A stretch of DNA of 64,000 bases, taken from Batrachochytrium dendrobatidis JAM81. Lineage: Eukaryota > Chytridiomycota > Chytridiomycetes > Rhizophydiales. Positions within the stretch are counted from its first letter, which is position 1, and the number at the start of each line of letters is the position of its first letter. The position numbers were made by a program, and so were the translations under genes. The notes under the pieces are model-generated. The model searched no databases and was not told the origin of the DNA. It saw nothing but the letters and a program-made list of their open reading frames with translations. Of this stretch, positions 47,309 to 62,881 are shown piece by piece. The stretch covers positions 248,001 to 312,000 of the forward strand of contig NW_006281105.1 of the NCBI RefSeq assembly GCF_000203795.2, in the 5' to 3' direction.

Positions 47309-47934
47309 TTATTTTTCCTGAACAACTGTCTCAATATCAATCAAATTGATAGAATTCAATAGCCGGTTATTTATACTTATCCATAGTAAAAGATACTGTA
47401 AAGGTGTTGCATCGGAATGAATTTGTTCGCTTATTGCTTTATGAATATTGCATGGATGAATCGTCCAACAGGGATAAGAGTATACAGGATGATCCTAAGA
47501 TTTACACGATCAATACCATTCAATGAGTATACCAATGCAACAATACTCATCCAATGTAAATAGCCTACCTGCATAGAGATTGCAGTATTCCAAAACCTAT
47601 GCGAGTCATTATTATCTAGTATGGGTGATTGTATATTGAATACAAGCATTATCTCAGACAAGGATAATGGCATTCCAGTATCATCAACTATAGAGAAATA
47701 CAGAACAGGACATCCCCATGGCAGAGAATAAACTATATCGAATTTGCATTCGATTGTAGATTGATTTACAGCTGTACTGGAAGCATCGATTGAGTGACAG
47801 CATGCTGGGTCTTGATGGTCATCCAAATGGGATTCAAAATCAACTGTAGTCAATATACTGGATGGTTTTGAATGGATGATCTTGTCAGAATGAATAGTAA
47901 AAGATCTTTGCAGAAAGGGAAGCAGTGATGGCAT
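47309..47934 (-). CDS. ATG10: Ubiquitin-like-conjugating enzyme ATG10
   Basis: E2-like enzyme joining ATG12 to ATG5 in autophagy. Two exons, 47934-47569 and 47494-47309, give 183 residues. Exon 1 has the family core FDIVYSLPWGCPVLYFSI and LSLSEI. Exon 2, which a naive reading misses because the frame runs on into the intron, opens DHPVYSYPCWTIHPC, placing the catalytic Cys in the conserved HPC motif, followed by LQYLLLWISINNRLLNSINL, like the YLxSWLSLVGPVVGL tail. The intron is 74 bp (GTAGGC...CTTAG) and phase 0. The enzyme lies head-to-head with the NDUFAF8-like gene. Confidence 0.88.
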
Positions 47935-48207
47935 CTAGTATGAACATGCATTGAAAGGTCATTCCATGCACTCGGTTTCTGGGTTTCCAGCATCACATTC
48001 TCACCTTGAAATCATCCACAACAACAGTCCACAATCCATTAGTGATCATCGCTAGCTTCTCAGCAGCAGCAACAAAATCAAATCTATTCATCGACATGAT
48101 GACTGCAATCCAATCTTACCAATTCGATACTATCAAATGCTTTTCAAATCAACCCAAAATTTGGTTTAATGAACACTTTCCTCACTGGAATAATTCAGCA
48201 CAAGTAA
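47935..48207. promoter_or_regulatory. Divergent interval ATG10 / NDUFAF8-like
   Basis: 273 bp between start codons of two small divergent genes. No specific motif called. Confidence 0.5.
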
Positions 48208-48465
48208 ATGACCAAGCCTGTGTCCACCACTCAGCGGGGTGTATTACGATTAGCAAAGGCACTTGGATCTTGCTCTGAAACGGTACGACTTTTATGCATC
48301 GTTTATTTTATTCAACTGCTTGACAATGTATTGATTCTCTTTCAATAGGCAGCAGTATATGGTGCATGCATCAGCAAGACGTTTGCTGATACTCAGCAAG
48401 GATCTTGTTCAGTAGAGTTTGCTGCATTCAAAGAATGTTATACAATTGCATTGCGTAGAAAATGA
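48208..48465 (+). CDS. NDUFAF8: Twin CX9C protein, NDUFAF8-like complex I assembly factor
   Basis: A two-exon gene (48208-48282 and 48349-48465, phase-0 intron of 66 bp) coding 63 residues. Two CX9C pairs (CSETAAVYGAC and CSVEFAAFKEC) mark a mitochondrial intermembrane-space protein imported by Mia40. The order and neighbouring residues fit human NDUFAF8 (C17orf89), with A-A-x-Y-G-x-C and EFxAxxxC shared. In that family the partner is NDUFAF5 in complex I assembly. The protein lacks a classical presequence, as expected for Mia40 substrates. Too short for simple reading-frame searches. Confidence 0.85.
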
Positions 48466-48783
48466 GACTGTTGATTGTCTCTTGCTACAACCAGATAGAC
48501 AGTCGCATTTCATTGGTTCACTGCAGTCTACTATGACAGTTGCATTTACTCTAAATGATCGTATTTATACAATATATCAATATTATTTGCTATCCTGGTT
48601 TTATTGATCTGGATCAATCTTTGGGATTTAAAGCATTGAAGATTGAATCAAGGCAACTGTGTGTATATGGACAATGTTTGAAAATCCTTGAACCATAAAT
48701 ATGTTGGATATTATCCAATTCGACTAAATGTACAGCAGATTAAAAACAAATTAGCAAGGTCTGGATCTATACTAGTAATGCTA

Positions 48784-51765
48784 TTATGTAGAATGCACTT
48801 GCCTTGGTTCGCATTTGCGAGAAGATGGATGATACATTAAAAACTGATACCCAGTGTTTGGAAATGATCCTGGATTTGCACAAAGTGTGCCTTCATACTC
48901 TTGCTGATACGGATCGTACTTGTCTGCAAGAATGAGCTAATCAGTTTCAAAATTTAGTATATTTAGTAAATCAGTTTATAAATCAAAGCGCCTAATAATT
49001 TAGCAAGTTTAGAATGCTAACCAGATGTGGTTGTGGATACAATCGTAATGCGTGATCATAGTCCCAGTATCTAGGCTTTAAATCTATGGGTAGCGGTACT
49101 AGATGGCTTTGATCCAACAGTGTTGATACAAGCTATTTACAATACATTTCAAATATTGTAAAATCAATGGGTGGAATTGAATAATTAAAATGTGTCAGTA
49201 TACATTTACGCAGATGGTAAAAACAGATATAACCCTGTATAGTTGACTAATGACATTACTTACGTGGCCTTCAAGTGGAGAATCATGATTTTCAGAGACT
49301 GGAAGAATACAATGTCTACGCATGGTGTTGACTAGGTCATCGCGAAAAATAACAATCTCCTGTGTACAATATTTAATTCTACAAAAGTGTTGGTTTGAAA
49401 ATGCATTTATAACAGCAAACATACATGTTCAATAGTGCACTGAACAATTTTAAATTCTTAACAAACCTGCAAGGTGAAGTGGTAAAATAAGTGTGCACTA
49501 CTTTTTGTCGAATCTTTTCAGTGAGCGATTTTGGAATGGGTGCACGTGGAAGAATATTTGGTGCCCAAGGATCGTGTGGCCCAGGAACAAATACAAAATG
49601 AGCTTGCTCTGCAATCAAAGGAAACTCGGAAATAAGATCGGCCAAATTATCGAATCCTTCTGCTTGGGATAACATTGACGATTTCAAAAGAAAAGGAGTG
49701 ACAAATGATAGCAAATAATGAAGTTAATAAAGCAATGTTAATAGTATATGTAGCCCGAGAGTAAAAAGCAGCGATATCTAGCTATACCTTTGTACCGTTT
49801 GCTTTCACTGCCGTTATAAATATAAGGTGTAGAAGAGAAATTTCCAGAAAAAACAAATACCAGAGGAACAACTGCATCCGAAAACCCCTTCAAAAGTATT
49901 CTCAGTTTATCCAAAACCTGTAAAACTAGATTAGTCTGTGCGCGACAGTAACTAGTTACATGGATTCAAACATGACATACCCTCGTTTGATCAAGCCATA
50001 CATCTGAGATAAACACCATCGATATATCGACTGCATCCAATTCAATTTTTTCCAAAACATGCTGTATATAGGAATCAATTTCAAAAAGTTGCAGTGGCCC
50101 CATACACATACCAGTACTGTTAATATAAAAATACAATCAATGCTGTATTGAAATACACAAAAATACTCTTGAATGCATTTCAATCCACAAACCTGTTCAT
50201 CAGAAAACCGAGCACCACCAAAAAAGTCTACATTGTTTCCAAAAGCCGATCTAAATTTGGTAAAAATGTGCATGTCAACATTTTATACAGTCTAGTATAA
50301 CAGCGATTAGCTTTTAAATGTGTGCATACATCGAGTCTTCACGACGCTCGGGTAAAGGATGCCCAATAACATCTACTTTGAATGTCCCTTGGTCAGTGTA
50401 GTCCCCTTGAATAAGCATAAAACAATTACGAGTAATCATTCCAGGACCTTGCTGCATCTAGAAAATCAATGCAAGTTAGAAACACCAGCATGCCGGTTGT
50501 AGTCTTTTCCGTATTTGGTATGATGCATAAAATGCCTTACAATTTTTTGAAACTCCAGCTGAATAAATGCATCTGTATCCTCCAAGTGGTAGTTTCCATC
50601 TTGAATACTTGTAAGCATTCCGAAAAGTAGATATCTTCCAGGTTTTTTCCCTTTAAGATGAATAATAGGAGTGATCTGTAGAACTACAATTAGAAAATAC
50701 ATGAATGGTATAGATTCAATGGAAAATGGCATCAATCGTACTTGAAAATAGGAAGAGTCATCAGCAGTAAATGTAGGAACACGAAACGCTTCGTTGCGCA
50801 ATAGTCTTTGTTTAAGCAAGTCAAACCTATCACGAAACAGTGCTGTCCGAGAATCTGCAGATGCAACGGGTGTTTCTTTTGACGTGACACTTGATAAAAA
50901 CAGTTGTGGAATGCAAATTAAAGTAGTCAATGTTAGCATTGAGACTACTGAAGCATAAGTTGGTCAAGATGCGATCCAGATTGTAAGTATCCCAGCCAGT
51001 TGGGAATTCAAAATCTATGCCAGTCATAATCCTAACCTGATAAACGTGTTTTTATCGGCCCAGTATTGATTGTGTGGAACTTGATAGGCATCAATGATGC
51101 TTATACATTGACTAATTTCTTGAATGTTGGTAGTTGGCTCTATCTCATCCGCTTCGTTGGATGGATCGTAAAGTACATTTTCATAGCGATTCATGCCTTG
51201 ATCCTCCACATTGCCTTTAAATTCAATAGCACTTGAGTTACTGGCAGGCTGTTTTTGTCTAGCATCTCGACTGCCGATACTCCCTTTAAGAAATATTCCA
51301 TTCACTACATTCTGCATCGATTCATGATCTACTGCTTTTGCTGTTCCGCCTATTCATACAAGTTCCAAAGTTAAATACCAGCATGTATGTTTGAAGCAAA
51401 GGTACAAGTCCAATGCATATCCAGTATCAGAATAATACACCGATACAGTTTAATAGCCGAGATCCACCTTGTTGTTGTACATAATGCTGAGCAATGTAAT
51501 CTAAACTTTCCGTCAAGGTCGTTAAATCAATTCTTGGTTTGGCGTCATTGCAATCGTCGTTTCCAGCCGATACAAAGTCAGCAAAAACTTGTGCCAGATA
51601 CTTTGTAGTGTCGGCAGACATTTTCAAGCCGTGTTTTTTAGTCATGATTCGATAGAGACTTTGGTTGAGAAGTCTTGCACGAGCATCTACTGTCTGTGGT
51701 TCCTTTAAGCCAGAAAACGATGCCTTTGCAGCCCCATTTGGGTGAATTTGATGGCTAGTGCTCAT
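48784..51765 (-). CDS. POLE2: DNA polymerase epsilon subunit B
   Basis: The B-subunit (Dpb2 in yeast) of the leading-strand polymerase, linking it to CMG helicase. Multi-exon minus-strand gene. The start ATG at 51763-51765 ([11 protein letters not shown]) is the best; one at about 51837 is in frame. An N-terminal helical part ([30 protein letters not shown]) is followed by an OB-fold region ([35 protein letters not shown]) and the inactive phosphoesterase domain ([47 protein letters not shown]). The C-terminus [24 protein letters not shown] and [14 protein letters not shown] matches the family, with stop at 48784. Some introns lie within codons; exact sites were not all fixed. Confidence 0.92.
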
Positions 51766-51910
51766 GATCGTCTTTGAATTGCAAGTTGAAATAAAATTGT
51801 ATAATTGTGGACATTTCAAAACTCGTCCGAACTGCATCACGGGACCGAACGTGACTTTTATCAACTGGTACAATCAATATTTATTCAATCATTGCTAATG
51901 GTGTCATGAA

Positions 51911-53610
51911 TCAAGAAAGTATGAATTTGAAGTTTTCATAGAATGTCAACATTGGATTCTCGCCTGACCGAGTCCGTGTTTTTTGAAGATCTGCATTCTC
52001 CTCCAAAAACTTGCGCTGGGTCATCACTTGAGCATCACGGCCAGTCACCTCTCGATACACTCTTTTTAGCAACTCAAAATTTGTAGGAAAAAATATATCA
52101 AACCATCCAGGTTGAACAAGGTAGGTAGAGCATGCTACCATGCTGCCTTGGTATCGTGTTTGCACAACAGGCGCATCTACTCCAGCAATCGAGTCGGGAA
52201 GTTGATCAAAATCAGCCACCACTAAACGGTGGTTGGGAAAGTATTGCTTAAGGAGTCGAATCAGTTTGAAAGTAGATGTAGGAAGAAACTCTGAAGATGA
52301 CATGTTTGAAACAAATGGAAGTTGGTTTTGTACATGAGTTAAAATCAAAGATAAGCCGCTAAATATAGGCGATGTGTAGCCAACTCGTGCTCTAATATCT
52401 AGATAGTCCTTCAACAATGGATCAGAAAGTGACTCGTATGCTTGAACATAATCATGATCGGCACTTGCTAAAACAACTCCCTGCAAAGGCTCTTTGGTTT
52501 TAGCATCGTACCGAACAAGATCATGGGAAAAGTTGTCCTGTATTAAACATTCGTGAATTGAGCAAAATGGTCAAAAATCGTTATGGAAACATGCAATGGA
52601 AAATACACACATCTATAAAAAAGCGTTATTCTCGCTCAACCAAAACTAAACCTACAATAACTTCCATGGCAATAAAAAAGCAAGCTCCCGAAACCACCTT
52701 GTCCCATTCTAGTATAGACTTGTTAATGATTTGAACACCACGATGAGATCCAATGGACCCCTTTTTATGCGACTTTAGTAGTTTTGATTTGTGTTGTTTT
52801 CCTGTCAATTGCGAGCTGATTTCAATAATGTTGTACTCGATTGTCTTGTAAATCTCTGGCTCATTTATCAAAATGTAGTCCATAATGTTTGCCATCAGTG
52901 TACCATTTCCTGCTCCGACTTCGTAAATAATCATACGATCAGCACCTCGAGGATCTCGTTTGTATTCAGAAACCATGTGTTTTGCTATCGCATAACCATA
53001 GTATGGCTAGTCAAAGCAAATACAGAGTTGAAATACGTGATTAAGCTCGAGTTTTGATCAATCCCATTTAAAATCATGAATGGTATGAAAACCAAATCAA
53101 TGCAAATATTCTTACTTTGAAAAGCTCTGCTGGAGTATGCCAGACCTGTCTTGCAATATCCGAATCGTGGATATACTCTTCTTCTACATCCTTGTACATA
53201 TCTCCCATATGGTTCATGAATTCGTAGTTGTCTTTGATGGAATTGAACTGAATTGTTTCTGGAGGTGAAAAAATATACGCTTTCTTTGAAAAGTATCCGT
53301 AAACTGGATGATAGAGTGACATGTCAATAAAGTCTCTGGTGAGCATTCGAACATCTGATGGAACGTCATTTTGCTTGGCTGCATCCAAAGCAGAACACCG
53401 TGCATTAGGGGCAGGTGCTGAATTTGGGTCCAAAAATATGTCCATGAATTTCGGATTGGCAGATGCTGTCGTAGCACTTTTGTTGCCCAATGATTGCAAC
53501 TCATCCTGCCGTCTTGATCTGGAAGATTGTTCAGGATGATTCAAATCTTTTTGAGATTGAAATCCGCTAGTGAATGAAAACTTTGAAGCCTCCACTTGTC
53601 TTTGATGCAT
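51911..53610 (-). CDS. MidA/NDUFAF7-like SAM-dependent methyltransferase
   Basis: PF02636-type methyltransferase. Start taken at 53608-53610 (MHQRQVEASKFSFTSG), giving a basic, Ser-rich leader. Seen: RDFIDMSLYHPVYGYFSK, as in the family's YYxxxxxFG start block, MIIYEVGAGNGTLMANI (SAM motif I), YNIIEISSQL (post-I), FFIAMEVIDNF (the ANELLDALP-equivalent, diverged), and LVVADFDQLPDS, then GENPMLTFYENFKFIL at the end. At least three exons (53610-53115, 52990-52667 region, 52539-51911). NDUFAF7 methylates complex I NDUFS2, but this protein differs enough (no clear ELLDAxP) that it may be the fungal second branch of the family rather than the NDUFAF7 ortholog. Confidence 0.75.
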
Positions 53611-54254
53611 TGCATCCCTACGTTAATATACAGGTTAGCTTCAAGTATCAAATCAATGATCCTAACCTCATGCTCTCAAATAAGTAAAAGGTGAGTGTTT
53701 ACCAGTAGTTGATATGGCGTCTGCATTGTAGCAGTGAAGACGGTAAGACCCGAAGCTGAGTAGTTGGAATAGTATGTTTATAGACATGAGACGCTTTGAT
53801 ATTATTATAGGCGAAGGAGTGGAATTTAAAACTGGTAGTTGCTGCCGACCGGATGCGAATCATCATTTATGGATAATCGAGCTGACTGGAAAGAATTTCA
53901 ATGTTGGCAGTGAAAAAGTTTGTGTTTACAAATCAAATGAGTCGACTAGATTGTTGGAATAAAAATGTCAGTTCGAGTTGATCAATATGCTAGCCAAGTT
54001 TTTTGAAATATAATTGTATGAGTAGTGTTTAGATTTGACTGCAGGAATGAGACTTGATTGGTTCAGCAATCATCTGGAGTCAGCTTTTAATCGTTTTTAC
54101 AAACTCGGTGACTCGGCATGGTCTGTCAATCATTCAACAAACAGCAATATCGCGAGGTATAAATCTTTATACTTTCCATTCAAGCCTGCTGGCCATCACT
54201 GGATGAAAATGGATTTGTACGGCGTGCAATCCCAAGCACAAAAGAGTGCAATCA
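53611..54254. other. Intergenic region with possible upstream exon
   Basis: An ATG at about 53717 on the minus strand opens MQTPYQLL before a GTAAAC donor, but joining it to the methyltransferase gene breaks the frame, so I left it out. The rest holds no supported feature until the MITE fragment at 54255. Confidence 0.4.
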
Positions 54255-54356
54255 ATATCTAATAGAAAGATGTAATGAATATTTAACCATTGTTTATTTC
54301 AAGTAAAATAGTCACTGCAAGATGAACACAAGTGTCCTATTTTACGCGAATACAGC
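54255..54356 (-). mobile_element. MITE-like element copy F, fragment
   Basis: About 100 bp matching one end of the family: TTTATTTCAAGTAAAATAGT, ACTGCAAGATGAACACAAGTG, then CTATTTTACGCGAATACAGC. The other end is not visible, so this is a fragment or an eroded copy. It lies about 100 bp past the MTHFR stop codon. Confidence 0.6.
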
Positions 54357-54453
54357 AATACAACAAAAAGCCCGACAGTAGTTTCGTTTTGTCGCTCGAC
54401 TCCATAAACAAGCACTCATGATCCAACGCATGGTTTAAAACCCAAAGTACAGC

Positions 54454-57766
<3,313 letters not shown>

Positions 57767-57951
57767 GCTGATGGGTAATACTATAGGAGCAAGATTTCAA
57801 GGCGGAATCAGTTGCTGGCTGTATTTAACCACTCGATCAATACTACAGTCACGTGGTCTCCCTTTGCCAAACGACTGACTAGCATCATGCCCATGAAGCT
57901 CCAGATTAAGCAAGGTATTGATGATAGTAATCAAGTCGGTCATTTCATTCT

Positions 57952-58344
57952 ACAGCCGTATTCACGTAAAATGAAACGCTTAATATGGATGTTGGTCTCA
58001 TGAAATGATAATTTCTACATTTACTCGACATTGTGCCCTCTGAACTCGCTAACAAAGCCGATTAGTCTTTACACATTTTTTTATAAAAAACTAGACGAAT
58101 ATTTAAATTAGTACTTTTATTTCTGTTGCAATACATCTCGCATTCTTGACACTGGTACCAACTTGTGTATTCTAAACTTGGATTCGCGTTCTAGTTGAAC
58201 AGAATAATCCCAGGAAAGCATGCCAATCATCACGAGAAATATCAACTAAACAGTTCAACGACAATCTTGTCCAGTAAGCTAGCCATCTGAGATTGACTGT
58301 TTAGCATGCATTTTGCACTTTTGTATTTTACGTGAATACGACTG
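57952..58344 (+). mobile_element. MITE-like element copy G
   Basis: About 393 bp with matching ends, CAGCCGTATTCACGTAAAATG on the left and TATTTTACGTGAATACGACTG on the right, and an inner TTCGCGTTCTAGTTGAAC block. It takes most of the 618-bp interval between the divergent MTHFR and CCDC77 start codons and ends about 40 bp before the CCDC77 ATG. Confidence 0.85.
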
Positions 58345-58384
58345 CATTAGCAAGACTCGAAACTCGACCAAATACAAACATACA

Positions 58385-60644
58385 ATGAATAATCCTACTC
58401 CAGCTGTAGCTCATGCACAGACAGAGTTGAAGCACTTGCCAATATCTGAAGAGCTTCTTTCTTATTATCGAAGACGTCTAGGTACTCTGATGAGCTCTAT
58501 TTCCACCATCTAGTAGTGTAACCAGCATTCAGATTGATCCCACTCAACTCTATCTCATTTAATCTATTAGAAAATTCAGAGGATGAATATCAGAAAGCTA
58601 CTCAGCGTATAGAGCAGCTAAGTATATCTCATGAAGAGTCTCATAAGCTGTCATGGGAGTTGCACAAGCGGGCTCAAGAGGTAGTCGAAATGCAGCAAGC
58701 GTTAAGTGATTTCCAAACCGCATTGTATGATGAACGAAAACATACACTAAGGATTGTTGCAGAAAATGACGAGCTAAAGAGTTGAGTGAATTGTCGTGGA
58801 TGGTTTAAATCTGTTATCTATTTCCAAACAGTAAATACTGCAAACTATTTCGAATGCAACCATCTGCCATGAAAGCTGACTTGGCTAGCCCTTTCTCTTT
58901 TGATACTACAATGGTAACAGTCCAAGAACTCAAGGATCGTAAAAAGATTCGATTCTTATTATCTCTGAGTGGTGCGCCTCAAGAAGAAGTCACCTACTTT
59001 CGAGATAGATTAGATCAGCGTCTAGTCAAAATCGCCAGAGTGCCTCTTGAGCCAAAAACAGCAGTATCCAACAAAGTATATATTTGAATTCTGATGCATT
59101 TGATGCCCAAAAATCTTACGACATTGCGAGGAAATGGTATTGTTTATTAAACTAGGCGGAGCGAAAAAAAATAGAAGAGCAGGATTTGATTATTCTAGAG
59201 GATGAGGTGCAAGGATTGCGGCTTACTGTGCTATCACTCCAAACACAGCTTGACGAACAGGTTTGTCATGTTCATCTAAACCTCGATTTTCCGGTTTTTT
59301 GAGCTGTATACTGCCCCATCATCTGTATGTTCAGTCTCGGCTCACAGTATACTACATGTGCTTGATTTAATGATCGTTTAAAGAAAAAGGGGTTTGATGA
59401 AACCATTTCTGGTTTGATGAAAGATCGAAAAAACATGATCGAGGAGGAGCGTGTTCGGAGAGAATACGATGCAGCCAAGATCGAAGAGCACTTGGCGACG
59501 ATTAAAAAACTGCGCATTCTTTGTCGAGAAAATACTCGAGGTACAGCTGTTTGTATGCTCTGCTTAGTGTTTTTCATCCTGCCAACTCAGTCAAGTTTTG
59601 ATTCTTATTATTTAAAAAAGAGCTGCTAAGAACCAAAAAAGTATCACATGCGCATGAAAGAAGCTTGATTGAAGAAAAGGCAGCCATGGTCAAAGAGTTG
59701 GGAGAATTGAAATCTCAAATATCTCTTGAGCAGGATCGCAATGAAAATGCCGAAAAGGTAGGATGTATACATTCAATGTCAGGGTTTGTGATTGATCAGA
59801 GTGTGTTTTACAAACAATTCGCTGGCTTAAATTTAAACTTGCTGAATATGCATTGCATGACTGTAGGTGATTGAAAGTCGAGTAAGCCGAAAACAAGAAG
59901 GGATTGTTGCTGATCTTAGACACCATTTAGGAAAACTAGAAGCGGAGCTGTTGGCCACCAAGGTATACTACATATAGTTTTTGGCCATCATGGATACTGT
60001 TTTATTGACATTCTTGTTATTTTTAGGCTCAGCGTGATAAAATGGAGGCATCACACACTCGCCAAGTCGGGTATTTAAAAAGCAGACTCGAAACTGTGAA
60101 TTCCAGGTATTGGGAATAGAATACATCGCTTTTGTTATTTTTATGAACTCAGTGATAGGTCAGGTAAATGCAATGGCTTTGCAATATCTGACTCACTTGT
60201 CTGCCATTTGATTTAGCTATACTTCGCTTAAACGGCGGAGAGACTACGAAATTGAAGGCTTTACCAATGATATTTTATCGCTACGGAAGCAACTACGTAC
60301 ACTAGAAAAGAATATTTTGAAATATGGACCTTTGGAAGATAAAGAACTTGTTTTGCTAAATCTAGGTATTTTTCAAACAATGGCTGTTTTTTGTGATCGA
60401 GGTCTAACCATTTTTTCAAATTAGCTCGACTAACAGGTGAACGAGCCAACAAAATTTCTACTCAGCTACAGTCACTCAAGGTAAACTGTCCATATAAGAG
60501 TGTTTATATGTCCGAGTTAATAGCCATTGTGCATGATATTGTGGAAACTAACACGTCAGGCTGAATCTTGCTCAAATGCACATTCCCACTTGCTAGGCTA
60601 AAGTGTATGCGACAGAAAAAGAAGTTCAAGATTTGGACTTTTAA
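58385..60644 (+). CDS. CCDC77: CCDC77-like centrosomal coiled-coil protein
   Basis: Multi-exon plus-strand gene. Blocks in order: MNNPTPAVAHAQTELKHLP, the CCDC77 N-terminal motif LPISEELLSYYRRRL, a coiled coil KATQRIEQLSISHEE, ELHKRAQEVVEMQQALSDFQ and ERKHTLRIVAENDELK, then ELKDRKKIRFLLSLSGAPQ followed by EEVTYFRDRL, all in the order of the human protein. Later exons are heptad-rich and charged (IEEQDLIILEDEVQGLRL, MIEEERVRREYDAAKIEEHL, LARLTGERANKISTQLQSL), ending DLDF at 60642-60644. CCDC77 localises to centrosomes and ciliary bases in animals, which fits a fungus with flagellated zoospores. Exon ends were set by eye; a few internal junctions are uncertain. Confidence 0.88.
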
Positions 60645-60735
60645 ACACCACTGCTTGAATCAGTATATGGATAAATGAACGACTTGGATTGGCAAGATAT
60701 TTGCAAAGCTTGCTCTCATGCGTGACTTGTATTCA

Positions 60736-61272
60736 CAACCGTATTCATATAAAATGGAACACTTGTATTTACCTTGCAGTCACTACCTCTATTTTGGAAT
60801 AAATAATGATTAACTATTCATTGCATTTTTCTATTGGAGATTGACTTGAACAACATTCCCCATCCTTCAATCAACACAATGTTCATCATGTGATTCGCAG
60901 TTAAACTATCCCTATCTTCACTTTTGACAAGTCATACATTTTACAGTCACCAAATTCGAAACTAGACTTTTAGATTTCAATTCAGATATTAGGTTAGACT
61001 ATTTGATGTTGACCTGTATAAGCTTGCAGATAGGTTCGTGTTCTAGTCCAAAACACAAACTGCATGTCTTGGGAATACAACTGTTGTTTCCATGATGGTC
61101 ACCCAATGTTTGGTTTGAATGAAAAGAGAGTTGGAGATTGGAAACATGCCAAGGATGAGCATGGAAGAGAAAGACAGTTTTGCTAATGGGTTTAGAAAAC
61201 AATATTGTCCAGTAGATCTAGTGTGTATCAACACCTCTATCGCATGCTTCATTTTATTGAATATGGCGGTGA
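60736..61272 (+). mobile_element. MITE-like element copy H
   Basis: About 537 bp, the longest copy. Left end ACAACCGTATTCATATAAAATGGAACACTTG, here cut as ACAACCGTATTCATATAAAA plus GGAACACTTG; right end TTCATTTTATTGAATATGGCGG. Inner blocks: AGGTTCGTGTTCTAGTCC, GGGAATACAACTGTTG, AACAATATTGTCCAGTAGATC. Open frames inside it (61119-61376 and its complement) are not genes. Confidence 0.75.
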
Positions 61273-62881
61273 TAAAAGCATCAAAAGACCAATATTTATA
61301 CTTGCAGCAACTTTGCTTAGATGAAACAAGAGCCCAGTGTAGGGCCGACTTGAGAATCCTACAAAGTATTTACTAAACCACGGAGTCGGGGTGAAGATGA
61401 GAGCATCTGGACTGAGTTTCTCGGCAATAATTGATCAGTGGCCACAGTTGGAAGCATGTATCTGACACTCTATATTACAACAGCACTTATTCTATAGTCG
61501 GAGTTTCTAGACAGGATATTTTGTTGCTACAGCATCATGGACAAGAAGCTCGACCATTCCTTTTTAATGTATTCTAATGATTAGGGTCGGATGTGTATTA
61601 TAGATACATATTCAAATAGGGTTGCATTATAGGATTTCAGTATGTAGTGGGGTCGTATTGATACCACTCAAATCAACTTAGAATATCGGACTAGTAAAAC
61701 GTCATGCTTAGTGGAGATGCGTCAAATGCATCGCTACAGCACGCGAAGAGCATGGCAAACCGAGTACTGACCAACACAGTTTAAGCCGATTATTCCTTGT
61801 TCCCATCAAATCGAATTAGATTCACTATTCTTCTTATTAGTGTATGAATTGCCAACAAGTTTAAGAGGTACTAGTTAATATTAATTGCTGTTATAGGACT
61901 ACTTTGGTACAAGTCAGTCTATCAAATTATTGCAATCCCATCCGTATCTAACAGCTTATAAATGCAAGATCCCACCCCCTCGATACTATTTACTATGAAA
62001 TATATACTTGATAATAGCCGTTGCTTTTTAAAGTGACCATGGGTTATTTGATACTATTCATATTGGGATTTACTCTACAGTCTTATCTGATGCAAGTATA
62101 GCTGAGGGTCGACAAGCCAGGCTTGCTTGGTAAACTTAATTGCAAGCATTTCCATACATTTGGTTTGTCTGCTGTTATATCCCTACAAATATAGCTGTCT
62201 TGTTTGTCAATTTCACTACATCCTGATAGATGCTATATATATAATTACTATTAATGAGTGTTGTACAGCCGTAATTTGAATGTAATAAGGATTGCTGTTC
62301 ATTTGGTGCATGCGGTTTTCTTTGGCATGTCCAGATCTCCGCCTTACATCATAATGTCTGGTTTCCAAATACAATAAAGCTACTGGATCTGCATTTTCAA
62401 CTTGACCCTATTGCAGCCCCACGCGTATCCATTATATATATACTAATTGCTAGCTTTATTCATTTGTTTAATCGTATTCTAGCACATATTTGAACTATTC
62501 AGCAACATATCGTCCAATCAAATAGCCGTATCTGCAACTACTTACAGTACATCAGGCCAGTTCTGGTAATCTTGACAAGACTCGACCATTTGCAGATTTT
62601 CATCTCAAGCTTAATTTTATCTCATCATTATATAATTATTTGGGCAAGTCTAGCTGTATTTCATCCAATCAGCACCGGCTCTCAACTTGCTCTATATCCC
62701 ACTTGATTAGTATACATTCATTCCTATTCCATTCTATTTTGTTCTACTATACCAATACCCTCTGTCGTGCTTCACTACATTTTACTCCGAAATTCCATTT
62801 ACAGTAACACCTTTTGACAAACTCCTACATCTGCATTGTTTAATATCCAGTCTGCACTCCAACATCAAACGCCATTCCACA
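61273..62881. other. Intergenic, nothing recognised
   Basis: About 1.6 kb of AT-rich sequence upstream of the Ser-rich gene. It may include that gene's promoter and a long 5' UTR. A pyrimidine-rich stretch lies at about 62700-62880, directly before the ATG. No RNA gene or MITE copy was found. Confidence 0.5.

Noticed and set aside
43626..48465. Functional cluster of complex I genes
   Set aside because: NDUFA13, NDUFV2, NDUFAF8-like and the MidA-like gene are separated by unrelated genes over 40 kb; chance is enough to explain it.
53774..54262. Two short plus-strand frames between the methyltransferase and MTHFR
   Set aside because: No motif; partly in MITE fragment F; not continued by sensible splice sites.
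61119..61376. 85-codon frame
   Set aside because: Mostly inside MITE copy H.
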